Source of the DNA: Pseudomonas endophytica
GTDB lineage: Bacteria > Pseudomonadota > Gammaproteobacteria > Pseudomonadales > Pseudomonadaceae
Direction of reading: 5' to 3'
NCBI RefSeq assembly: GCF_001411475.1
Contig: NZ_LLWH01000090.1
Location: 1 to 52,776, forward strand
Length of the DNA: 52,776 nt
Positions 1 through 9,270 of this stretch are shown piece after piece. Under the pieces are notes generated by a model. That model was given only the letters and a program-made list of their open reading frames with translations, had not been told where the DNA came from and did not search any database. The first letter of the stretch is position 1. Each line of letters begins with the position of its first letter. The position numbers were made by a program, and so were the translations under genes.

Positions 1-1262
1 GCAAGACCGGCCACCGAAAGCATTTTTTCCGATTGCACCATCATGTCCTCCAGAGAGAGGCGCTGGGTGATGTCATCAATCCGGATCACTACGCCACGCC
101 CGCCGCTGCCCGTTAGCGGGTAGAAGGTCAGGGCGTAATGATGGACTTCGTCGTTCTGCTCCCACGTCACGCGTTCAATCTTGGCCACATGGTGCGTTTC
201 GATGGTGTTTTTAAGTTGGGGTAAAAAGGGTTTGAGCGGTTCAAAAGCGAGGTAGATCGGCTGGTTTAGGGCATCGTCCAGTTTGGTGCCGGACAGGGCG
301 CTGGCTTCTTGATTCCACTGGGTCACGTAAAGTTGATCATCCAGAGCGATCAGAGCAGAGGGCATCGAGTCGATGATGTTGTTCAGATAGTTTTGAAAGC
401 CGGTCAGCTTTTTCTCGATTTTGCTGCGCACTTGTACTTCGCGTTCCAGTTTGCGATTGGTATGGCGCGTCTCTTCGGCAAGTGTCTGGGCTTGATCGTA
501 GGCCGCTCGAGCTTCGTCACGGGCACGTTTGAGCTCTTGTTCGCGCGCTTCAATACGCGACAGCATGGTGTTGAACGCTTCGGCCAAGCTGCCGATCTCA
601 TCGTGATTGCCCGGGGCTGCACGTAAGGCATAGTTCTCTTCACGCGTGACTTGGCGCGATAGCTCTTCGAGGCGGTGAATGGGGTGGGTGATCAGTCGCT
701 TGATCTGCCGCGCAATAACCAGCCACAGCAAAATGCTGAACACTAGAATCCCTAGGCTAGCGGTGAAGGTACCGGTGTAAAACGCCATCGGCAGTTCGCT
801 GCTGGCGATCAACAGCAAGTGCCCAGGCGGTTGATCGCCATGGTGTAAGCGCGTGATGGTGTGGCTGCGCAACTCGGTCAGGCTCCAAGCATCAAGCTGG
901 TGATACTGCTCAGGCAGTGGCAGGTGCTCGCCATGTTGCAGTTGAGTCAACAATTGGCCAGCGCTGTCGTAAATCGCCGCAGCGCGCAGAGGGGCGTAAC
1001 TGCCTATTTCATCAAGCAGGGCTTGAGCCTGTTGCTTGGAGTCCAGCGCTTGAGTAATCAGGTTGGGGTTTGAAGCCAGTCGCCCGAGTGTTTGCAACGC
1101 CTGGGGGGCCGTGCTCTCGTGAGAAATCCAGTACGCGGCGCTGATGAACGTTAGGTTGGCCACCAACAATACGGTCGCCAGTAGCACGAGGAGGGCGGCC
1201 AGCAGCTTCTGGCCGACTGGAAGATTTTCTAGGCGCTGGCGCAAAAGCATCGCAATGACCAT
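1..1262 (-). CDS. PAS-domain sensor histidine kinase, partial (C-terminus beyond window)
   Basis: Reading the complementary strand from an ATG at 1262 gives an open frame of 420 codons that runs off the left edge. Residues about 20-40 and 165-185 are membrane segments and enclose a periplasmic domain of about 120 residues. A HAMP linker (about 185-240), a charged coiled coil (about 240-290) and a PAS domain (about 295-400) follow. The visible part ends with LEDMMVQSEKMLSVAGL, the lead-in to a HisKA phospho-acceptor helix, so the His and ATPase domains should lie just outside. It starts 35 bases after panE on the same strand and may be co-transcribed. The start has no strong ribosome site, and an ATG at 1250 is an alternative. 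Signal and partner regulator are unknown. Confidence 0.85.
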   Translation of the reverse strand, partial: MVIAMLLRQRLENLPVGQKLLAALLVLLATVLLVANLTFISAAYWISHESTAPQALQTLGRLASNPNLITQALDSKQQAQALLDEIGSYAPLRAAAIYDSAGQLLTQLQHGEHLPLPEQYHQLDAWSLTELRSHTITRLHHGDQPPGHLLLIASSELPMAFYTGTFTASLGILVFSILLWLVIARQIKRLITHPIHRLEELSRQVTREENYALRAAPGNHDEIGSLAEAFNTMLSRIEAREQELKRARDEARAAYDQAQTLAEETRHTNRKLEREVQVRSKIEKKLTGFQNYLNNIIDSMPSALIALDDQLYVTQWNQEASALSGTKLDDALNQPIYLAFEPLKPFLPQLKNTIETHHVAKIERVTWEQNDEVHHYALTFYPLTGSGGRGVVIRIDDITQRLSLEDMMVQSEKMLSVAGL

Positions 1263-1297
1263 TTCAGAAAGATCGAGGCCGAAGGGTAGCGCGGGCC

Positions 1298-2245
<948 letters not shown>

Positions 2246-2251
2246 TCACAA

Positions 2252-2279
2252 GTGAATGACGTGGAAGAACCGCTATAAT
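2252..2279 (+). promoter_or_regulatory. Candidate sigma-70 promoter of yajQ
   Basis: A perfect TATAAT lies at 2274-2279, about 75 bases before the yajQ start, in the gap between divergent panE and yajQ. The -35 match (GTGAAT, 16-base spacer) is weak, so the call rests mostly on the -10 box. Confidence 0.45.
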
Positions 2280-2354
2280 GCCCGCGCATTTTAACTGTCA
2301 GGCTAGGCGTGCTCCATCTGTGCTGAGCGCGCCCTTTAAATAGTGGAGAAATAC

Positions 2355-2840
2355 ATGCCGTCGTTCGACGTGGTATCCGAACTGGACAAACACGAAGTCA
2401 CTAACGCAGTCGAGAACGCCGTTAAGGAGCTGGATCGTCGCTATGACCTCAAAGGCAAAGGCAGTTTTGAGTTCAAAGAGAAAGACCTTGCGGTGAATTT
2501 GACCGCAGAAGCGGACTTTCAACTAGAGGCCATGATTGAGATCCTCAAGCTGGCTTTGGTCAAGCGCAAAATTGACGTGCAGTGTCTTGAAGTCAAGGAT
2601 GCCTACGCTTCTGGCAAGTTGATGAAACAAGAGGCGGTGCTCAAGGAGGGCATTGATAAAGAGCTGGCGAAGAAGATCGTCGCTCATGTCAAAGAGGCCA
2701 AGCTCAAGGTTCAAGCCGCCATTCAGGGTGAACAGGTTCGCATCACCGGTAAGAAGCGTGATGATCTGCAAGAAGCGATTGCTGCACTGCGCGCCCATAC
2801 GTTCGACATGCCGCTGCAGTTCAACAACTTCCGCGATTGA
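2355..2840 (+). CDS. yajQ: YajQ family nucleotide / cyclic di-GMP-binding protein
   Basis: The protein starts [15 protein letters not shown] and ends [10 protein letters not shown], both family hallmarks, and has the usual 161 residues. YajQ folds as two ferredoxin-like domains. Homologues bind nucleotides or RNA, and the Xanthomonas/Pseudomonas members bind cyclic di-GMP and act as effectors of gene expression. I chose ATG 2355 because GGAG lies six bases before it; the in-frame GTG at 2343 would add only MEKY and sits on that ribosome site. The gene appears monocistronic. Confidence 0.92.
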   Translation: MPSFDVVSELDKHEVTNAVENAVKELDRRYDLKGKGSFEFKEKDLAVNLTAEADFQLEAMIEILKLALVKRKIDVQCLEVKDAYASGKLMKQEAVLKEGIDKELAKKIVAHVKEAKLKVQAAIQGEQVRITGKKRDDLQEAIAALRAHTFDMPLQFNNFRD

Positions 2841-3076
2841 TCCCTCGGCCAGGGAACCTGTGGTGATCATCGGCGTCCGATTTTCCTGGGCGCGGCTTAA
2901 ACGATTGAGCAAGACCGCTCAATCGTTAGGCCTGTACGAAATGTTTCGAGTGAAGCTTAGGCGAGGCGAATGCCTGCCAAGAAGCTGGCTTGCGGACTGT
3001 CAATAAGCACGTGAGTTTGCTGTTACGCGGCATCACCCAAACAACGTCGCCCCAAATCGGTATTAGGAGAAGAGAC

Positions 3077-3919
3077 ATGGATTTGAACGCTGAACTTGAT
3101 CATTTGATCCAGACTTCGCAAGCCTGGATTCCAATGATTATGGAATACGGTAGCCGCGTATTGCTGGCGCTGATCACGCTGGCAGTGGGCTGGTGGTTGA
3201 TTAATCGGCTAACCGTGAAGCTGGCCCAGTTGCTGGCAGTGCGCAAAGCTGATTTGGCGCTGCAAGGTTTTATCAGCACCTTGGTTAACATCATTCTCAA
3301 AGTACTGCTGGTTGTCAGCGTCGCCTCAATGATTGGTATCCAGACCACGTCATTTGTGGCCGCTATCGGTGCCGCCGGTTTGGCCATTGGCTTGGCATTG
3401 CAAGGCAGTCTTGCCAACTTCGCGGGTGGGGTGCTGATTTTGCTGTTCCGCCCTTTCAAAATCGGTGATTGGATCGAAGCGCAAAGCGTGAGCGGGACCG
3501 TCGATAGTATTCAAATCTTCCACACGGTTCTGCGCACCGGTGACAACAAAACGGTCATCGTGCCCAACGGCAACCTGTCCAACGGCATCATCACTAACTA
3601 CAACCGTCAGCCGACGCGCAAGGTGGTGTTTGATGTGGGCGTTGATTACGAGGCCGATTTGCAGAAGGTGCGTGAGGTCTTGCTGGCGCTGGCGGATGAT
3701 CCTCGCGTTTTGAAAGATCCTGCTCCTGCCGTGGTAGTAACGTCTTTGGGCGACAATGCGATAACGATGTCGTTGCGTGTATGGGTTGATACACCTAATT
3801 ATTGGGATATCTTGTTCATGTTTAATGAACACGCCCGCGATCGTTTAAAGGCGCAGGGTGTTGATATTCCGTATCCGCAGCGAGTCATACGTGTGGTGCA
3901 GGAAGTGCCTGCGAGTTAA
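3077..3919 (+). CDS. mscS: Small-conductance mechanosensitive channel (MscS)
   Basis: This inner-membrane channel of 280 residues opens under membrane tension to release solutes during hypo-osmotic shock. Three N-terminal membrane helices are visible (about 18-40, 55-80 and 88-125). The third is the pore helix with the small-residue pattern AAIGAAGLAIGLALQGSLANFAGG split around residues 95-118. The conserved beta domain with GTVDSIQIFHT and VPNGNLSNGIITNY follows, then the cytoplasmic cage ending at IPYPQRVIRVV. ATG 3077 is preceded by AGGAGAAGAG. An in-frame start at 2990 would add residues not found in the family and lacks a ribosome site. A strong terminator follows at 3955. Confidence 0.92.
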   Translation: MDLNAELDHLIQTSQAWIPMIMEYGSRVLLALITLAVGWWLINRLTVKLAQLLAVRKADLALQGFISTLVNIILKVLLVVSVASMIGIQTTSFVAAIGAAGLAIGLALQGSLANFAGGVLILLFRPFKIGDWIEAQSVSGTVDSIQIFHTVLRTGDNKTVIVPNGNLSNGIITNYNRQPTRKVVFDVGVDYEADLQKVREVLLALADDPRVLKDPAPAVVVTSLGDNAITMSLRVWVDTPNYWDILFMFNEHARDRLKAQGVDIPYPQRVIRVVQEVPAS

Positions 3920-3927
3920 TAGTTAAG

Positions 3928-4083
3928 TAGATAGCTAGCTATTAAATAGGGATGAACAATTGAAGGGGCTTCGGCCTCTTTAATTGTTTTTAGGCCATGC
4001 AATAATTATCTGCTGCTCGATCACACCCCCACGCTTTGGTGAGTGTTGATTAGTTTTCCAGCTACTTATTAGCTAGCTATCTA
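3928..4083. repeat. 14-bp perfect inverted repeat flanking the mscS terminator
   Basis: TAGATAGCTAGCTA at 3928-3941 is repeated as its exact complement TAGCTAGCTATCTA at 4070-4083, framing a 156-base segment that contains the mscS terminator. Each arm also contains the self-complementary TAGCTAGCTA. It could let the two arms pair in a transcript or mark a tiny miniature element; no function is known to me. Confidence 0.6.
3955..3990 (+). terminator. Rho-independent terminator after mscS
   Basis: AACAATTGAAGGGGC (3955-3969) pairs with 3974-3988 across a TTCG tetraloop. All 15 pairs form, two of them G-U, and a short T run follows. It lies 35 bases after the mscS stop. Confidence 0.85.
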
Positions 4084-4110
4084 TATATGAAGTTGACTAA
4101 CAGGCGATAA

Positions 4111-4143
4111 AAAACCACGCACCTGAAACAGGTGCGTGGTTTT
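4111..4143 (-). terminator. Rho-independent terminator after the OprD-type porin
   Basis: A perfect 15-bp stem, AAAACCACGCACCTG with its complement, encloses a 3-base loop. With A and T runs on both sides it can act in either direction. It ends transcription of the porin gene, whose stop lies 42 bases away. Confidence 0.85.
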
Positions 4144-4184
4144 AACTAAACAACGCTTTTGTAACGACTGCTCGAAGGCTGTAA

Positions 4185-5450
4185 TTACAAAATGTTGAAC
4201 GGATATTCAACAATGACACGTACGTCGTTAGTGTCTACGCCGTAGTTGCTGGTGGTACGGTAAATCGCGCTACGCAGGCGGAAGGACAGGTCTTTGGCCG
4301 GACCTTCCTGCATGACGTATTTGCTCTCAAAGTCAAACTCATGCTCGCGACCTTCACCTGCGTCGGTGGAGATGTTGTCACCTTTAACATAGCGGGCCAT
4401 GAAGCTTAAGCCCGGTACGCCATAGGTTGCTAGGTTCAGGTCGTAGCGAGCTTGCCAAGAACGTTCGTCTTTGCCGTTAAAGTCGGAGTATTGCACGGAG
4501 TTGGCGAGGAAAATGGTCCCACCGCCGTCTACCCCGTAGTAATAACCGCTGTCACCGCTAGAGCGCTGGTGGGCCAAGGTGAACTTGTGAGCGCCAATGC
4601 TATAAGCAGCTGCCAAGCTCCAGATTTTGTTGTCGACGTTGCCTGCCAGTTCCTGGCCTTGGCTCGAGGTTCTGTACCCGTTGAAGTCGAAGTTCAGACC
4701 TTGGTTTTCGTCGATCGGCAGGGTGTAGTTCAGGTTGATGTATTGCTTTTTGAAGTAATCATCAACGTCCGACGCTGCCACGCCACCGACAAAATTGTCG
4801 GTGAACTGATAGGTTGCGCCCGCGATGTCAGCAGATGGCAGGTGCAGGCTGTCATGGTACATGCCGGTCTGCGAGCTCATAGCTGTGAAGCGACCTGCGC
4901 TCAGTTCCAAGCCTTCAATTTCGTGCGAGGTGATCAAGGTGCCGGTAGCGACTTCAGGCAGTAAGCGGCTGTCATCAGTCGAGAAAACCGGGCTGGCAAC
5001 GAACTGATTACCGTACTTCAAGACGGTGTCAGACAAACGGAACTTAACAGCGCCGCCTGCTTTGGACTGGGTGTCTTCCGGGGAGCCATCGCTCTTAGAG
5101 GCGAACAGGCCGTTACCTTGACGACCGGCGCCGCCGTCTAGGCGCAGAGTACCCATGGCGAATGCATCAACGCCGACACCGATAGTGCCTTGAGTGAAGC
5201 CGGAAGTGTAGTTAAGCAGTTCGCTTAAACCCCAGTCTTCGCGGTAGCCGCTTTTGAAACCGCCACCAGGTTTAGGGATGTTGCCAGCACCGTTACGGAA
5301 GTCGCGGTTCATATACAACATGCGAGTTTTAGAAGTCAGCGTGCTGTCTTCAATAAAACCTTTGGAATCGTCTTGGGACGAAGCCATTGCAAACTGTGTA
5401 GTTCCGGCTGAAACAGCCAGGGCGATCATGCTCCACTTCATCACGCGCAT
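4185..5450 (-). CDS. OprD family outer-membrane porin
   Basis: This 421-residue protein has a signal peptide (MRVMKWSMIALAVSAGTTQF, cleaved after AMA near residue 23). The mature N-terminus FIEDSTLTSKTRMLYMNRDF is the usual OprD family opening. Alternating beta-strand segments follow, and the chain ends in the aromatic-rich EYPFNIL. OprD porins are 18-stranded barrels for uptake of amino acids, peptides or organic acids; the substrate here cannot be told. The start at 5450 has AAAGGAG nine bases upstream. An oprD-type gene occupies this place beside the HIT/slyX genes in other pseudomonads. A leader of about 340 bases and a sigma-54 promoter lie upstream. Confidence 0.9.
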   Translation of the reverse strand: MRVMKWSMIALAVSAGTTQFAMASSQDDSKGFIEDSTLTSKTRMLYMNRDFRNGAGNIPKPGGGFKSGYREDWGLSELLNYTSGFTQGTIGVGVDAFAMGTLRLDGGAGRQGNGLFASKSDGSPEDTQSKAGGAVKFRLSDTVLKYGNQFVASPVFSTDDSRLLPEVATGTLITSHEIEGLELSAGRFTAMSSQTGMYHDSLHLPSADIAGATYQFTDNFVGGVAASDVDDYFKKQYINLNYTLPIDENQGLNFDFNGYRTSSQGQELAGNVDNKIWSLAAAYSIGAHKFTLAHQRSSGDSGYYYGVDGGGTIFLANSVQYSDFNGKDERSWQARYDLNLATYGVPGLSFMARYVKGDNISTDAGEGREHEFDFESKYVMQEGPAKDLSFRLRSAIYRTTSNYGVDTNDVRVIVEYPFNIL

Positions 5451-5787
5451 CGTGATTTGCTCCTTTGGTTTTAGGAAGAGTACTGCCGTCCCACCTGAAT
5501 TATTATCTGGGCGGCTCTTTCTTTTTGTGTCGGCGAAAACTTATATCACGCCGATCATGTTGGCGATACTTGCCTTCAAAAGCTTTTAGCTTATTGGCAG
5601 CCAAGTCGCGAAATACACTCTACATGTCGCTCTTGGATAGATGTGTGTCGTATTCCACCTATTATTTCTGTAAACGAAACAGCCGGATATCTTGCTCATC
5701 CCCTTGCTAGAGCTTTCCAGCCATGACGCTCAATTTTTGTTATTTATCGTCGAGCTGCGTGACCTTTGCTGCATCTCTAACGAATTA

Positions 5788-5815
5788 CTCTGTATCAAAG
5801 CAACAAGCATGCCCA
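5788..5815 (-). promoter_or_regulatory. Candidate sigma-54 (-24/-12) promoter reading toward the porin gene
   Basis: On the minus strand, 5815-5797 reads TGGGCATGCTTGTTGCTTT. The invariant GG (5813-5812) and GC (5801-5800) are ten bases apart, with a TTGCTTT -12 element; it differs from TTGGCACN5TTGCTTT at two places. Transcription would begin near 5788 and give a leader of about 340 bases before the porin start. The whole 5451-6236 gap holds no convincing gene on either strand. Confidence 0.55.
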
Positions 5816-5944
5816 AGTTGGTTTTTTAGCCTGGAAAATAATCATTTGTCGTTTTTGAGGTTTATTTACCCGATCTAGCTTGGGGGGAGCGATGACTGTC
5901 AGCCCGTGAGGTGTGTATGGCTTGCTGAAATGGGGTGACGTTGC

Positions 5945-5962
5945 TGGCACAAAAATGGTGCA
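5945..5962. promoter_or_regulatory. Candidate NtrC-binding dyad
   Basis: The segment 5947-5961 reads GCACAAAAATGGTGC, which matches the NtrC dyad GCACC-N5-GGTGC (minus strand GCACC-ATTTT-TGTGC) with one mismatch. It lies about 165 bases upstream of the predicted sigma-54 start, a usual enhancer distance. Confidence 0.45.
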
Positions 5963-6029
5963 AAGCGTTACCAGAACACACTGGGTTGGGTAGTCGGTGA
6001 CGTTTGAGTGCACTAAAACTATTCGGTGA

Positions 6030-6044
6030 GTGCCATTGTGGTGC
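6030..6044. promoter_or_regulatory. Weaker second NtrC-like dyad
   Basis: GTGCCATTGTGGTGC has one perfect GGTGC half-site and a degenerate partner. Its centre is 83 bases, about eight helical turns, from the better site at 5954. A lone half-site TGCACT lies at 6009. Confidence 0.3.
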
Positions 6045-6236
6045 GCTGTTACAGCGTTAGCGTCCTCTTTGCTCAACAACGCGTTGTGAGCTTGCCATAG
6101 ACGAGTATTGAGGCCGAGGAGTGGTGTGATGTGGGCGTCAATCAAGGGTATCCTGCCTCTGCGCTGCTCGCAGATGGGTGAGTCTTGCCTGACCTTGAAC
6201 TGAGCTGAAATTATTCGTCAAACAGGAGAGCACCCC

Positions 6237-6668
6237 GTGTTCGTTTTGGATACACGCCTTCAAGAGGATACCTGGCTGATTGGGGATTTCCCTTTGTGCC
6301 GCTTGCTGCTTTCCAATGACTCGAATTATCCCTGGTTCATTTTGGTGCCGCGCCGCGAAGGTATCAGTGAGATATTTCAATTGGATGACCACGATCAGCA
6401 CTTGATGTGGGATGAAACCACGACGCTGGCGCGTGCACTTAAAGCGCCACTGGGTGCGGACAAGATGAACGTTGCCACTTTGGGTAACGTGGTCAGTCAG
6501 TTGCACATCCATGTGATTGCGCGTTACACGTCGGATGTTGCGTGGCCGGGCCCTGTTTGGGGCAAGCATCCGGCCAAACCCTACACTCAGGCTGAGGTGG
6601 ATACGCTTCGGGTCAAGTTAAAAGCAGTTTTGGGCGCAGAGTTCAATTTTACGGAGGATAAGCAGTGA
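6237..6668 (+). CDS. HIT family protein
   Basis: This 143-residue histidine-triad protein probably hydrolyses a nucleotide or dinucleotide phosphate ester; its substrate is unknown. The active-site segment is QLHIHVIAR (residues 88-96): the middle and last His of HxHxH (H90, H92) are present and the first is Gln (Q88). H90 aligns with the nucleophile. Translation begins at GTG 6237, with CAGGAGAG seven bases upstream. Its stop overlaps the slyX start (GTGA), so the two are translationally coupled. Confidence 0.85.
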   Translation: MFVLDTRLQEDTWLIGDFPLCRLLLSNDSNYPWFILVPRREGISEIFQLDDHDQHLMWDETTTLARALKAPLGADKMNVATLGNVVSQLHIHVIARYTSDVAWPGPVWGKHPAKPYTQAEVDTLRVKLKAVLGAEFNFTEDKQ

Positions 6669-6871
6669 CTCTAGAGGCCAGAGTGATGGAGCTGGAGAGT
6701 CGTTTGGCTTTTCAGGATGACACCATTCAAGCACTGAATGATGTGCTGGTGTCGCAGCAAAACGCGGTTGACCGTTTGCAATTACAGATGGCCGCTTTGC
6801 TCAAGCGTCAGGAAGAGATGGGCGGCCAATTTGAGTCGCTGGAGCAAGAGGCACCGCCGCCGCATTATTGA
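6665..6871 (+). CDS. slyX: SlyX family protein
   Basis: The 68-residue product has the SlyX pattern: [20 protein letters not shown], then [20 protein letters not shown] as a heptad-type coiled coil, then an acidic tail ending EQEAPPPHY. Its molecular function is not established. GTG 6665 overlaps the HIT gene stop by four bases. A strong hairpin terminator follows at 6892. Confidence 0.88.
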   Translation: MTLEARVMELESRLAFQDDTIQALNDVLVSQQNAVDRLQLQMAALLKRQEEMGGQFESLEQEAPPPHY

Positions 6872-6891
6872 ATCGTGTGGGCCGGCAATAA

Positions 6892-6931
6892 AAAAAACCG
6901 CGAAGCAGTCAGACTGCTCCGCGGTTTTTTT
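6892..6931. terminator. Bidirectional terminator between slyX and the cold-shock gene
   Basis: AAAACCGCG-a-AGCAGT pairs with ACTGCT-c-CGCGGTTTT around a CAG loop, with A and T runs on the two sides. It serves both convergent genes. Confidence 0.88.
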
Positions 6932-6940
6932 AGGCCGAAA

Positions 6941-7543
6941 TTAGCGGCGCGGTAATGCTGCGATCACATCTTCAGCTTGTAAGCCTTTGTCTCTGTTCAT
7001 CACTGAAAATTCGACACGTTGCCCTTCTACTAATACACGATGACCCTCGCCACGAATTGCGCGAAAGTGGACAAAAATATCATCACCTGAATCTCGGGAG
7101 ATGAAACCGAAACCCTTGGAGGTGTTGAACCACTTTACAGTGCCTGTATCGCGGTTGGTCATGTCGTAGGTTTGCGAGGTGGATGAGGGGGATGATTTGT
7201 AGAAGCTCACAACAAGGTGTAGCGCTACGGCAATCACAGCGGGTACCAAGCTGATCAATATCGCGGGTTGATCGCCGATCGGCAGCAGTAGACCGAACAA
7301 AGTAAGTGTTTGCAAAACGACAGCCAGCACCAGCAAAGCGCTAACCAAGTTTTGCAGCTGATGGCGTGGACCTTTATTCCAGAAGGGAATAACTGGTGCC
7401 AGTGCCAAGTTGAGCAGGCCAAAAAAAGCCAAATAAAGAGCATCGGCGTGTTGGAGGTATGGGACAGCATCGGATTGCAGGCTGGGAATAAAAGACAGCA
7501 GCAAAGCAGCTGCGCCCGTTAGCAGGTGAACGATTTTCAACAT
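6941..7543 (-). CDS. Membrane protein with C-terminal cold-shock domain
   Basis: Residues 1-115 contain about four hydrophobic helices (2-20, 36-55, 65-90, 94-114). Residues 132-198 are a complete cold-shock domain: [18 protein letters not shown] carries RNP1 (KGFGFISR, 143-150), and DIFVHFRAI (155-163) is RNP2. A Thr/Ser-rich linker joins the two. The cold-shock fold binds single-stranded RNA or DNA, so this should be a membrane-tethered nucleic-acid binder with the domain in the cytoplasm. The arrangement is known in this genus at this locus; its role is not known to me. The ribosome site (GTGAG, 10 bases before ATG 7543) is poor. Confidence 0.85.
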   Translation of the reverse strand: MLKIVHLLTGAAALLLSFIPSLQSDAVPYLQHADALYLAFFGLLNLALAPVIPFWNKGPRHQLQNLVSALLVLAVVLQTLTLFGLLLPIGDQPAILISLVPAVIAVALHLVVSFYKSSPSSTSQTYDMTNRDTGTVKWFNTSKGFGFISRDSGDDIFVHFRAIRGEGHRVLVEGQRVEFSVMNRDKGLQAEDVIAALPRR

Positions 7544-8399
7544 TTTAATTAACTCACGTTAAGACGGATCGCAAGGAAGAGCTGATTGCGCACGGTTCGC
7601 TTCTGAAAAAATGGAGGCGCTGGACACGTGCGGGGTATCAGCCTATGCGCCGACGCCAGAGGCTTGGCGAAGGCGACACGCCGCCTATTTAACAGCAAAG
7701 CTTGAGCCTTCTCAAATTGTGCGTATTGAAACGTCGAACTCGGTGTGTTTACGAGAAGGTCTAAAAAATGCGTGCTCATACCGGATACGTTGATTTAGAG
7801 GGCTTTAGTACGTTTTGGTGTGGCGGGTTGGAGGTTGTAATTTTGAAAGTGCGTGGCGGATACTCATACCCCAATGACCACTGGTCGCTTTTTTTGTTGT
7901 CTTTTGAGGTGTCGAATAAAACTTCAAAGAAGTGAGATGTTTGCGTTTTTCGTGTGTGAGGGTAGGCGTTTAGGCGTGCGTTAACTGTTAAAGGTCAGCT
8001 GTTAATTTCTTGTGCTTTTTAAATAGGTTTAATTGATTGTGGTATGAATTGATTGCCCTTGTTTTTAACGTGCTTTGTCGCGCGCCTTTAAGTTTGTCTT
8101 TAATGAGTTTTTCTATCGCTGAGCTAGATGTCTTTCCACGCATGATTGGGAAGTTTCTTTATGTGTGGGGCGATATTTTAGGCGTCTGGTTTTTTATTTT
8201 TGGTCTGTAGGGTTGTGATGCGCGGCAGCTCTGGGGTGCTGACGGAGGTTTGTCCCGTATTCAGGGGGTTTGCGGAGAGCGCTCCTACAGAGTTGCGGGT
8301 TAAGTCTGCTGGATAAGAAGTTTTGCATAATGTTTTATGGGGTGTGTTTTTTGATTAGAACTTAATTGTTTTTTTACGTTGTTATAGAGGGTTTTATAT
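7544..8399. other. Long AT-rich intergenic region
   Basis: About 850 bases without a convincing gene. It is visibly richer in A and T than its neighbours. Short open frames near 7549-7793 have no recognisable protein character. Around 8273-8292 the minus strand reads CTGTAGGAGCGCTCTCCGC, close to the TGTAGGAGCG start of common Pseudomonas REP palindromes, so a worn REP may be present. Confidence 0.4.
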
Positions 8400-8762
8400 A
8401 TGGGGCGTTTGATTAGGCAGGAAGGTGGTGGGGGGCGCTTATTGCAAAGAGCTAGAATTGACCCGGTTGTTCTTGATTTTGGTATGGGGACAGCGCAGCC
8501 ATTGTCAAAGTCTGTCAGGCTAAATGGTTTTGCGACGTGCTTGCGGCTTGAAAAAGTATATTGGGATGTGTTGTCGGATATTTCCCAAGGAAACGATTGC
8601 TCTATTAATGCTCTATTGTCATATATCGACAGGGAGGTTCATTTGCGCCATGGTGGCGTCAAAAATTTCAGTGGTTTGATCCGGGTTGTCTGCGTGATGC
8701 ATCTAATGAAGGCAGGCCGGTCCTCTCGCGAGGTGCTAGCTGAGCAGATACTGGTAGGGTAA
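8400..8762 (+). CDS. Ribbon-helix-helix domain protein (RHH_4 type)
   Basis: The 120-residue protein has a basic, Gly-rich N-terminus, then from residue 37 SKSVRLNGFATCLRLEKVYW, DVLSDISQGNDCSINALLSY and IDREVHLRHGGVKNFSGLIR. This is the RHH_4 (PF13467-type) signature: a short strand followed by helices that dimerise to contact DNA. It is probably a small DNA-binding regulator; targets are unknown. ATG 8400 has GAGGG eight bases upstream. The gene stands alone between two non-coding stretches. Confidence 0.8.
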   Translation: MGRLIRQEGGGGRLLQRARIDPVVLDFGMGTAQPLSKSVRLNGFATCLRLEKVYWDVLSDISQGNDCSINALLSYIDREVHLRHGGVKNFSGLIRVVCVMHLMKAGRSSREVLAEQILVG

Positions 8763-8853
8763 CGCACTGTATCAGGCCGTAGTGGGTTGTTAGGTGGCTT
8801 GTAATCTTCTAGTGTTCTGGCTTTCTTTAAGGTGTTAAGGCTGTTCATGCGGC

Positions 8854-8881
8854 TGCATTGGTTCGATTTACCAGATATAAT
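8854..8881 (+). promoter_or_regulatory. Candidate promoter of the fmdB-like/aspS genes
   Basis: A perfect TATAAT lies at 8876-8881, about 60 bases before the zinc-ribbon gene. The -35 region (TGCATT) is poor. Confidence 0.4.
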
Positions 8882-8940
8882 CTCGCGCTTTGCTGTGTGG
8901 CCCTTACGGGTTGCCGCTAACGGATTGTCGAGACGCGCCA

Positions 8941-9162
8941 ATGCCCATGTACGATTACCAATGTGCTTCCTGTGGTCATCAGTTGGAAGCCATCCAAAAG
9001 ATCAGTGACTCGCCACTGGTCGATTGCCCTGCCTGCCAGGCGCCTGAGCTGAAGAAAATGCTGTCCATGCCTGGCTTTCGTCTAAGCGGTTCAGGCTGGT
9101 ATGAAACAGACTTCAAGACAGGCGCGAAAAAAAATCTGGCAGGCGGCGACAAGTCCGACTGA
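8941..9162 (+). CDS. FmdB family zinc-ribbon protein
   Basis: This 73-residue protein opens MPMYDYQCASCGHQLEAIQK and has two Cys pairs (CASC, CPAC) that form a small zinc ribbon. The conserved core KKMLSMPGFRLSGSGWYETD follows, then a Lys/Gly tail. Members are called putative regulatory proteins after FmdB, but their role is unproven. It lies about 110 bases upstream of aspS in the same orientation with no terminator between, so they may share a transcript. ATG 8947 is a possible alternative start. Confidence 0.88.
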   Translation: MPMYDYQCASCGHQLEAIQKISDSPLVDCPACQAPELKKMLSMPGFRLSGSGWYETDFKTGAKKNLAGGDKSD

Positions 9163-9270
9163 GGTTGAACAAAGCCTTCTGAACACAAGCGGGATCTTGC
9201 AGTTATATCAGCACCGACGGTGCGCAAGACCTCCACCGAATTTCGAATTACGAGAAGTGAAACCACTACC

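Noticed and set aside
2862..3076. Upstream in-frame extension of mscS from 2990
   Set aside because: The extension has no family similarity, and the ATG at 3077 has a good ribosome site.
5795..6145. A 116-codon minus-strand frame upstream of the porin
   Set aside because: It overlies the NtrC-like sites and sigma-54 promoter, has no family resemblance and an unnatural composition. I read the region as regulatory.
7549..7793. Short frames on both strands after the cold-shock gene
   Set aside because: No recognisable protein features, poor ribosome sites and mutual overlap.
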